From: Bacteroidetes bacterium SW_11_45_7
GTDB taxonomy: Bacteria > Bacteroidota > Bacteroidia > Chitinophagales > SW-11-45-7
Length of the DNA stretch: 6,832 bases
Assembly: GCA_003022985.1 (NCBI GenBank)
Contig: PXTV01000043.1
Span: 1,001 to 7,832, forward strand
Direction: 5' to 3'
Under the pieces are notes generated by a model. The model saw only the letters and a program-made list of their open reading frames with translations, searched no databases and was not told the origin of the DNA. How positions within the stretch are numbered: position 1 is the stretch's first letter; each line of letters opens with the position of its first letter. Shown in pieces: positions 1 through 5,907 of the stretch. A program made the position numbers and the translations under genes.

Positions 1-766
1 TGCCATCTTCAAGGCGAATTTGCTGCCATTTCCCTTGTTCATCGAGCAGTTCAACTTTCAGGCCTTCGTGAACAATGAAGACATCTGTACTTTCGGCATC
101 AGGAGAGCTCTTTACATAAGTGTTTTGCGCAAAAACAATACCGTGGCTTTTCTCCTGCATACGTTGGTATTTTAGAAAAGAGGCAAGCGTCAATAAAAGG
201 GAAAGAGCCACCATAACAATACCGCCAAAAAAGCCAATTTTACGCCAAAACCCGTTACTGAACAAAAACAGCACGCCTAAGCCAAATGCTAACCACATCA
301 AAACAATACCTGTTCTGGCCCATTGGTTGGGGGGGATACCGGCAATATTTTGCCGCCACCATTCAACCAGAAAGATCTCAGGTGCTTCGTTGACTTTATC
401 TGCCGTTTGGAGATTGGCTATTTGCAGGTTGTGCTCAATATCTTTATTGGCCGGGGCAAGTTGTTTGGCCCGCTCATAGTTGAGGATGGCCGGGGCGATC
501 TGTTTTGTTTTATAGTACGCATTCCCCAGGTTAAAATACAATGAAGGCATCTCATAACCTTTGTTGAGCAAGCTCTCGTAGTACTTGATGGCTTTTTGAA
601 ACGCCTCTTGTTCATAGGATTCATTTCCTTTTTGAAAGAGCAATACCGGCTTGCCGGTTACCACTTTCTCATCGTTGGTTGCAGTATCTGAGGTTAGGGT
701 GTCCTGCCCATGGGCGCACCAAGCTGTCACCAATAGTGCCAATAGTATCACTGGCCGTAGTCTCAT
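1..766 (-). CDS. batE: BatE: periplasmic TPR protein with two membrane helices and an SH3-like C-terminus (3' end cut by window)
   Basis: 255 codons are visible from an ATG at 766 and the frame is still open at the window edge. Residues 1-20 form a signal peptide (hydrophobic VILLALLVTAW, likely cut after AHG). Two TPR-type helical repeats follow at about 41-107, including FNLGNAYYKTKQ. Membrane helices lie at about 152-170 and 177-198. From about 209 a bacterial SH3-like fold begins (YVKSSPDAES, VHEGLKVELLDEQGKWQQI). Only the last strand, usually ending in a GWI-type motif, seems missing, perhaps 10-25 residues. The signal peptide places the TPRs in the periplasm, and two helices return the SH3 part there. 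This order is the BatE layout. The start overlaps the batD stop as ATGA (763-766), which implies translational coupling. BatE is the usual last gene of the bat cluster. The exact molecular role is unknown; binding of protein partners through the TPRs is inferred. Confidence 0.92.
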   Translation of the reverse strand, partial: MRLRPVILLALLVTAWCAHGQDTLTSDTATNDEKVVTGKPVLLFQKGNESYEQEAFQKAIKYYESLLNKGYEMPSLYFNLGNAYYKTKQIAPAILNYERAKQLAPANKDIEHNLQIANLQTADKVNEAPEIFLVEWWRQNIAGIPPNQWARTGIVLMWLAFGLGVLFLFSNGFWRKIGFFGGIVMVALSLLLTLASFLKYQRMQEKSHGIVFAQNTYVKSSPDAESTDVFIVHEGLKVELLDEQGKWQQIRLEDG

Positions 767-2598
767 GTCAGCTGCTCTTCTAAGGTCGTTATAAGCTCTG
801 TAGCTCTTGTATAAATCTGCTCTTTGTTCGTGGTAGCAGCGGAGGGGGCAAATAAAGCCATTTCGCAATCGTTCAGTACTTGCTTTAGCTCATCGATGTT
901 TTCCTGTGGCATATGCTTATCAAGAAGAACCTGCTCAACTTTGTCTCGTGTGAGTTGGGCCTTTTCGATTGTTAATCTGTCAGAGAGATAATCCCAAATG
1001 GAGCGTACAACTTCATCGTAAAACGGCTGATCTTCATTTTTATGGATGAGTTTTTTAGCTTTTGCTAAACGCTTGTAAGCCACTTTTTTGGCGCGCTTTT
1101 GCCTTTGACCTATCGTATCCTGGCCTTCGCGGTGGCGTTTCTCACGGTAGAGAAAAGCCAGAACAAATAAAAGAACCGGTGCTGCATAAAGCCCGAAAAA
1201 CGAAATGGATGCCGGCAGAAAATTCCCTTTAGGGCGAAGGTTGACATTACCGGTTTTGATGTAGCGGATATCTTTACCGATCAATTCAACTTCGTCCTTG
1301 CTTACATTGCCTCCATTGCCACCACCATTGGAGGAGCTGGCTTTGGGCTGACCCGTAACGGTGATCATGTGTTCTGGCGATTGAACGGTTTTATACGTTT
1401 CTTCTTTCGTATCAAAATAGGAGAACGTTAAAGAGGGGAGCTTATATTCACCCGAATTGCGGGGCACCACGAGAAAGTCATAAGTTTTGGAACCGTGAAT
1501 CTTACCACTATTATTCGACACATTGGCGTTGATCTTGGGATCGTACACCTCAAATTCGGATGGCAGGTCGAGTTTTGGTGCATCCATCAGTTTGAGATTG
1601 CCCTGGCCGGAAATCCTGACACTGATTGTGATGGGCTCATCGACTTCAGTGGTTTTCCTGTCCAATGTCACATCGTAATTGAAGTCACCAACAGCACCGG
1701 AAAAACTCTTGGGCTTATTCGGGGGTAAGGGCTTAACGTTAACCTTTACTCGATTGCTCTTGAATTCGTACTTCACATCTTTGTAGGAACCGAAGAATTT
1801 ATCGAACACGGAGCGTCTTCTCTTTTTAACCGGCACACGAACCGTTGTTTCGAGCTTCATGGGATCGAGTTCCAGTGTACCGGTTCGTTGCGGGAAAAGG
1901 GCCACAGATGATAGCGCAGCAGTTTTGAATTGTTTTTCTTGATAGCTTTCCCTTTTAAATTCCAGATTTTTTGGTTGTTGAATATCCTCACTCCAGAAAC
2001 CGGTAAAGGAAGGTGTTTCCGATAAACGTGTACGCCCGATCTGGTAACGTGTATAAAGCTTGTAAGTGGCAGTGATTTGCTCGCCTTGATAAACTTCAGT
2101 ATCGTTGACGTAAAGCTTGAGGAAGAGGTTATCCTCAATTTTCTCCTCTATTGATTGTTTTTTGCTCTTCTGTTGATTGTTTCTTGATTGACCCCTGCCC
2201 CCTTTTTTGACAGTTATGTTGAGGGAGTTTGTTCGCAAAGTTTCGCCATCCACCTGTATAGAAGCTGAACCAATGCTGAATTTGCCCTCTCTTTTGGGCT
2301 GAAGATAGTAGGAATACGTAATGGAGCGCGATACATTCCCATTCACAATACGCATGCTCGTAGATTGATTCGGCCCACCAACTACACGGAAATACTTGAA
2401 ATCCGGGGGCTGAAAGTTATTGCCCTTAGCATCTTTCAGCTTGAAGGAAACTTTAAGATTTTGGTTAACGCCCACCACATTTCGATTGACAGAAGCTGAA
2501 AACCGGTTTGATTCAGCTTGAAGAATGGACAAGCCAAAGGTGACAACCATCACGACAGTGGTTAAGACAATGAGGATGTTTTTGCCATGTATTCTCAT
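763..2598 (-). CDS. batD: BatD: beta-rich periplasmic protein with one membrane helix and a cytoplasmic helical tail
   Basis: 611 residues from ATG at 2598, close to the usual BatD length of roughly 580-620. A signal peptide or anchor covers about 1-28. Residues 31-132 and about 155-415 are beta-rich, as expected for the tandem immunoglobulin-like domains of BatD. The family hallmark is visible at about 258-291: a basic patch (KKRRRS), FDKFFGSYKD, then VNVKPLPP. A Ser/Gly/Asn linker (420-431) leads to a membrane helix at about 463-484, followed by basic REKRHR, so the last 125 residues are cytoplasmic and helical. That tail resembles the C-terminal domain of the first protein in the window. 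There is a 106-base gap after batC and a 4-base overlap with batE. No clear Shine-Dalgarno is present, which is normal in Bacteroidota. Function is unsettled; a structural part of a membrane Bat complex is the usual inference. Confidence 0.93.
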   Translation of the reverse strand: MRIHGKNILIVLTTVVMVVTFGLSILQAESNRFSASVNRNVVGVNQNLKVSFKLKDAKGNNFQPPDFKYFRVVGGPNQSTSMRIVNGNVSRSITYSYYLQPKREGKFSIGSASIQVDGETLRTNSLNITVKKGGRGQSRNNQQKSKKQSIEEKIEDNLFLKLYVNDTEVYQGEQITATYKLYTRYQIGRTRLSETPSFTGFWSEDIQQPKNLEFKRESYQEKQFKTAALSSVALFPQRTGTLELDPMKLETTVRVPVKKRRRSVFDKFFGSYKDVKYEFKSNRVKVNVKPLPPNKPKSFSGAVGDFNYDVTLDRKTTEVDEPITISVRISGQGNLKLMDAPKLDLPSEFEVYDPKINANVSNNSGKIHGSKTYDFLVVPRNSGEYKLPSLTFSYFDTKEETYKTVQSPEHMITVTGQPKASSSNGGGNGGNVSKDEVELIGKDIRYIKTGNVNLRPKGNFLPASISFFGLYAAPVLLFVLAFLYREKRHREGQDTIGQRQKRAKKVAYKRLAKAKKLIHKNEDQPFYDEVVRSIWDYLSDRLTIEKAQLTRDKVEQVLLDKHMPQENIDELKQVLNDCEMALFAPSAATTNKEQIYTRATELITTLEEQLT

Positions 2599-2704
2599 GT
2601 GATTAGCCTTTGCTTTTCACCTGTTGGAATAGGAATGTTTGGTTTGTTGTATAGTGTCTTGACTGTTACGGGATTTGAGAAAATGCAAATCCATTCCACG
2701 GTTT

Positions 2705-3595
2705 CTACCAATCCTTTTCGATCTCTTCTTCCTGCCCTTTTTGTTTCTCTTTCTTTTTCTTGCGCAATAGCTTGCGCTGCACCCTTTTTTCTTGTTCATC
2801 AAGAGCATCCAGCATGCGCTTGATCTCCTGCCTTGACATATTCATCTTCTTTTTCTTCCGCTGTTTTTTCGCTTTTTCTTGATGATTGCCCTCTTGGGGT
2901 TTCTTCTGCTCACTTTCCTTCTGCTTCTTTTGATTCTCTTTCTTCTTCTCTTGTTCGCCTTGCTTTTGCTGCTTGTTTTCGTCTTGCTTTTTGTTTTGAT
3001 CAACTTTTTGCTGGTCTTGTTGGTTCTTTTTCTTGTTTTGATCCTGCTGTTTCTTCTCTTTGTTTTTTTGCTGATTGTCTTTGTTTTTATTATCCTTGTT
3101 TTTGTTTTGCTGCTTTTTCTTGCGCTGCTGTTTTTGCTTTAGCTTTTGCTTGGCATAACTGAGATTGTAGCGGGCATCCTCGTTTTGAGGATCGTGACGC
3201 AGTGACTTCTTATAGGCCTCTACGCTTTTCTTGTAGTGTTTAGCTTTAAGATGTGAATTGCCCAGGTTATGGTAGGCCTCGGCTTTCTCTTTTTGATCAG
3301 TGGCCATTTGAGCTGCATTCTTAAACTGTTCAGCGGCCTTCTTGTATTGTTTTTGTTGATAGTATGAATTACCAAGGTTAAAAGCCCCCGGCAAGAAGTT
3401 ATTGTTCTTATTAAGACCCTCAAGATAGTTGTCACTGGCTTCCTTGTAACTCCCCTTTCGGTACATTTCGTTGCCTTTGCGGACGCTGGCACGTTCTTTC
3501 TGCGCAAAGCTTATCATGGTCAATAACATCAGAACAATTACCATGCTTGGTCTTGCCATCATTTGATATGTTGTCGATTTTCTTAAGCTTACCAT
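2705..3595 (-). CDS. batC: BatC: periplasmic TPR protein with a long Lys/Gln-rich tail
   Basis: 296 residues if the first in-frame ATG (3595) is used. The frame is open further to a TTG at 3640, but that codon sits inside the candidate promoter. An ATG at 3562 gives a shorter, equally good signal peptide (hydrophobic MVIVLMLLTMISF, cut after FAQ). Numbered from 3595, three TPRs cover about 36-65, 70-102 and 106-138 (FNLGNSYYQQKQYKKA, YHNLGNSHLKAKHYKK). Residues about 150-250 are low-complexity Lys/Gln/Asn/Glu, probably disordered. The last 45 residues are the conserved BatC end: MSRQEIKRMLDALDEQEKRV, a basic run, then IEKDW. The signal peptide implies a periplasmic or lipid-proximal location. 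In the family BatC lies between batB and batD and is thought to act with them; the partner is not known. Confidence is high for identity and moderate for the exact start. Confidence 0.9.
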   Translation of the reverse strand: MVSLRKSTTYQMMARPSMVIVLMLLTMISFAQKERASVRKGNEMYRKGSYKEASDNYLEGLNKNNNFLPGAFNLGNSYYQQKQYKKAAEQFKNAAQMATDQKEKAEAYHNLGNSHLKAKHYKKSVEAYKKSLRHDPQNEDARYNLSYAKQKLKQKQQRKKKQQNKNKDNKNKDNQQKNKEKKQQDQNKKKNQQDQQKVDQNKKQDENKQQKQGEQEKKKENQKKQKESEQKKPQEGNHQEKAKKQRKKKKMNMSRQEIKRMLDALDEQEKRVQRKLLRKKKKEKQKGQEEEIEKDW

Positions 3596-3637
3596 CAGAT
3601 CGGTGATCTTGTTATGCAATTGAAAATGGTCAATCCT

Positions 3638-3666
3638 CAAAAATAATTTGAATAAGAATGCGCAAT
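3638..3666 (-). promoter_or_regulatory. Candidate Bacteroidota-type promoter for batC (batDE)
   Basis: On the minus strand an ATTG (3666-3663) is followed after 17 bases by TATTTTTG (3645-3638). This matches the Bacteroidota sigma-ABfr consensus of a -33 TTTG-like element and a -7 TAnnTTTG. Transcription would start near 3630, ahead of both batC ATG candidates. It is the only one of the gaps between the bat genes where I find a TAnnTTTG match. Such a short motif can arise by chance in AT-rich DNA, so this is a candidate only. Confidence 0.35.
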
Positions 3667-3699
3667 TATCTCCACTTCACTTTCGGAAAATGAGTTCTC

Positions 3700-4689
3700 T
3701 TATCTGAAAACCTTCCAATCGGAGAATACTTGGCTTTTGCGCTCCGAAATCAAAAATTCGATAAATAACAATACAAACCCAACCAATAGAAAATATTGGA
3801 ATTGATCCTCAAAATCAGTAAAAACACGCTCCTCGAATTCCTGTTTCTCTAAAGAAGCAATTTCATTCATCAAGCCCTCCAAAGGTTGATTGCCAGCACC
3901 CAATCTGAAATACTGGTTGAGCCTGGAGAGCACGATGTTGCCCTCATCATCTCGTTTATAATCTTCCTGGCGGCCGCTGCCTTTAACGGGAATCGGTGCG
4001 CCTTCTTCCGACCCAACTCCAATTGTGAAAATTGTGGCACCCTTTTCAGCTGCTTTCCGGGCCATTTTTTGGGCGTCACCCTGGTGGTCTTCGCCATCAC
4101 TTATCAGAACGATGGTACGGTATTTTTGTTCTGTATTATCAAAGGATTGGAGGGCTAAGTCGATGGCATCGCCAATAGCGGTTCCTTGCTGCGGCACGAT
4201 GTCCGTGTTGATGGAGTTGAGGAACAACTCTCCCGCTGCATAATCCACTGTTAAAGGCATTTGCAGGTAAGCGTTGCCGGCAAAAATGGATAAGGCAACC
4301 CGGTCGTTAGCCAGATTATCGAACAATCGCGAAACAAAGCGCTTAGAGCGTGTAAGCCGGTCGGGTTTGATGTCTTCAGCCAGCATGCTTTGCGACACAT
4401 CAAGTGCAATAACCAGATCAACCCCTTTACGTTTGACTTCTTTGTACTCCGTCCCGATTTGTGGATTGGCTAAGCCAATACTAAGGAAAACAATTGCCAA
4501 TGCTATGAGCACAAATTTGATCTGGTGCTTGTAAACCGGCTTGGCAGGGGTTAAACGATTCACCAATGCCGTTTCGCCAAAAGAACGCAAGGCACGCTTT
4601 CGCCATATGATATAGGCGATGAATGCCAATATCAATGGCACAAGAGCCAGAAGCAGATAGAAATATTCGTTATGAGCAAATTTGAGCAA
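3700..4689 (-). CDS. batB: BatB: membrane-anchored vWA-domain protein
   Basis: 329 residues from a TTG at 4689. That start is forced: the frame closes at a TAG at 4717-4719, no ATG or GTG lies between, and the first internal Met is residue 102, inside the vWA domain. The resulting N-terminus (LKFAHNEYFYLLL) matches the family start. Membrane helices lie at about 10-28, 58-75 and 297-314. The loop between the first two is basic, so the vWA domain faces the periplasm. The metal-binding MIDAS site is intact: D97-x-S99-x-S101, T170 in QGTAIG, and D198 in ISDGE. Compared with BatA, 12 residues are missing between LSRLNQ (254-259) and YFRLGAGN (260 on), where vWA domains carry a helix. The C-terminal FEDQFQYFLL is typical BatB. 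It is paralogous to the preceding batA, 114 bases upstream. A metal-dependent protein-binding role is inferred. Confidence 0.93.
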   Translation of the reverse strand: MLKFAHNEYFYLLLALVPLILAFIAYIIWRKRALRSFGETALVNRLTPAKPVYKHQIKFVLIALAIVFLSIGLANPQIGTEYKEVKRKGVDLVIALDVSQSMLAEDIKPDRLTRSKRFVSRLFDNLANDRVALSIFAGNAYLQMPLTVDYAAGELFLNSINTDIVPQQGTAIGDAIDLALQSFDNTEQKYRTIVLISDGEDHQGDAQKMARKAAEKGATIFTIGVGSEEGAPIPVKGSGRQEDYKRDDEGNIVLSRLNQYFRLGAGNQPLEGLMNEIASLEKQEFEERVFTDFEDQFQYFLLVGFVLLFIEFLISERKSQVFSDWKVFR

Positions 4690-4803
4690 TTGGTTGATTT
4701 GTTCTTTTGGGTGTTGCTATTTTAACTTATTATGATGGCTTTTTACTCGTTATAATTGATCTTGAAAGTGATAACTCATGTCAAGTTTTGAATCCTGACC
4801 GCT

Positions 4804-5808
4804 TTATGGGATGCTTCTTTCCACAGTATATCGTAATAATACTTCGCCAATAATCAAACCAAAAGCGATGAGAGCAAATGGGTAAAATTCTTCTGAACGT
4901 CTTCGGAACGATGTGACCTCGATTTTCGATTTCTCCAGCCGATCGATTTTCCGGTAAATATTTTTCAAACTTTGTTTGTCGGTGGCCCGGAAGTATTTAC
5001 CATTAGTCATATCAGCCACCTCCTTCATCAACTCCTCATCAATTTTGACATCCACTTGCTTTGTTACCGTGCGCCCGTTCCTATTGAAGGGATAAGGAGC
5101 TTTGCCTTTTGTCCCCACGCCAATCGAGTAAATACGGATATCGTGCTGAATAGCTGCCTCAGCTGCTGTTATCGGGTCGATATTGCCTGCGTTGTTAACG
5201 CCATCGGTTAGCAAAATGATCACCTTGCTATCAGATTCATTCCCTTTGAGACGATTGATGGCATTTGCAAGCCCCATCCCTATTGCTGTGCCATCTTCAA
5301 CCATACCATCTTCAACATCTTCCATGAGATTGATAAGAACGCGGTGGTCGGTAGTAGCCGGGCATTGTGTGAAACTCTCCCCGGCAAACACAGTTAAGCC
5401 AATCCGATCGTTCGGACGCCCTTTGATAAAATCTTTGGCCACACTTTTTGCTGCCTTGAGCCGGTTCGGATCAAAATCACGGGCTAACATGCTGCTCGAT
5501 ATATCCAATGCCATCACTATGTCGATCCCTTCAGTGGTCACATCCTCTTTTTCAAGGAGCTTCTGGGGGCGTGCCAGAGCCAATACCAAAAACGCCAAGG
5601 CAAGAATGCGGAAGACGAACAATAAATGTTTGAGCTTCCCCCTGAGAGGCGAAGCAAATTGGCGAACGCCTTCGATTGTGGAAAGTTGAATGGTGGGGTA
5701 ATTCTTCTTGTACCTTATCAAATACCATACGAGCATGACAACCGGTATGGCCAGCAAGGCGAACCACCACTTTTCCGCAAATTCGATTTGGTTGAGAAAG
5801 TCTTGCAC
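4804..5808 (-). CDS. batA: BatA: membrane-anchored vWA-domain protein
   Basis: 334 residues from a GTG at 5808, a normal BatA length. The upstream in-frame stop is TAA at 5851-5853 and there is no ATG or TTG between; the next Met (25) is inside the first membrane helix, so GTG is the best start. Membrane helices lie at about 14-31, 61-79 and 309-326. A basic loop (RYKKN, RGKLKH) after the first helix puts the vWA domain in the periplasm. The MIDAS metal site is complete: D102-x-S104-x-S106 in ALDISSSML, T174 in EDGTAIG, and D202 in LLTDG. The domain ends with a helix and strand (ELMKEVADMTNGKYFRA). The C-terminus, RSIP, is family-like. BatA and BatB are paralogues that probably act together, usually with a cytoplasmic MoxR ATPase encoded upstream. 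No Shine-Dalgarno is suitably placed; an AAGGAGG lies 37 bases before the start inside a palindrome. Confidence 0.94.
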   Translation of the reverse strand: MQDFLNQIEFAEKWWFALLAIPVVMLVWYLIRYKKNYPTIQLSTIEGVRQFASPLRGKLKHLLFVFRILALAFLVLALARPQKLLEKEDVTTEGIDIVMALDISSSMLARDFDPNRLKAAKSVAKDFIKGRPNDRIGLTVFAGESFTQCPATTDHRVLINLMEDVEDGMVEDGTAIGMGLANAINRLKGNESDSKVIILLTDGVNNAGNIDPITAAEAAIQHDIRIYSIGVGTKGKAPYPFNRNGRTVTKQVDVKIDEELMKEVADMTNGKYFRATDKQSLKNIYRKIDRLEKSKIEVTSFRRRSEEFYPFALIAFGLIIGEVLLRYTVERSIP

Positions 5809-5845
5809 GTAATGTCTAATGGTTTTTAATCCGTTACTGTACTTT

Positions 5846-5865
5846 CCTCCTTAATTTGAAGGAGG
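5846..5865. repeat. Perfect palindrome CCTCCTT-N6-AAGGAGG in the spacer before batA
   Basis: CCTCCTT (5846-5852) and AAGGAGG (5859-5865) are perfect inverted repeats around the six-base loop AATTTG. In the batA mRNA this makes a 7-bp hairpin whose 3' arm is a consensus Shine-Dalgarno and whose 5' arm is its complement. No T-run follows on either strand, so it is not a standard intrinsic terminator. No start codon lies 5-12 bases after the AAGGAGG. It also contains the in-frame stop that limits batA upstream. It could be a copy of a dispersed intergenic repeat or an mRNA structure element. Confidence 0.6.
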
Positions 5866-5907
5866 TTGGGAAATCGTTTCTATTGTTTATCCGGATTATT
5901 GTCTTCT

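Noticed and set aside
329..335. Seven-G run in batE as a frameshift
   Set aside because: The frame is continuous through it (Ile-Pro-Pro-Asn) and domains on both sides are in the same frame.
120..544. Plus-strand open frames of 119 and 73 codons
   Set aside because: They lie opposite the batE TPR and membrane segments, have no recognisable domain, and batE is clearly coding in the minus frame.
2833..3162. Plus-strand frames with long Leu/Phe-rich or Ser/Phe-rich runs that look like a membrane protein
   Set aside because: They are the antisense of the Lys/Gln-rich tract of batC (AAA/AAG/CAA codons read backwards give Leu, Phe and Cys). batC has a conserved start and end, so these are shadows.
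3638..3640. TTG at 3640 as the batC start
   Set aside because: It would add a polar stretch before the signal peptide and lies inside a promoter-like element; ATG codons at 3595 and 3562 serve better.
4749..4784. TTGACA and TATAAC on the minus strand before batB as a sigma-70 promoter
   Set aside because: The spacing is 24 bases rather than about 17, and the Bacteroidota -7 consensus TAnnTTTG is absent.
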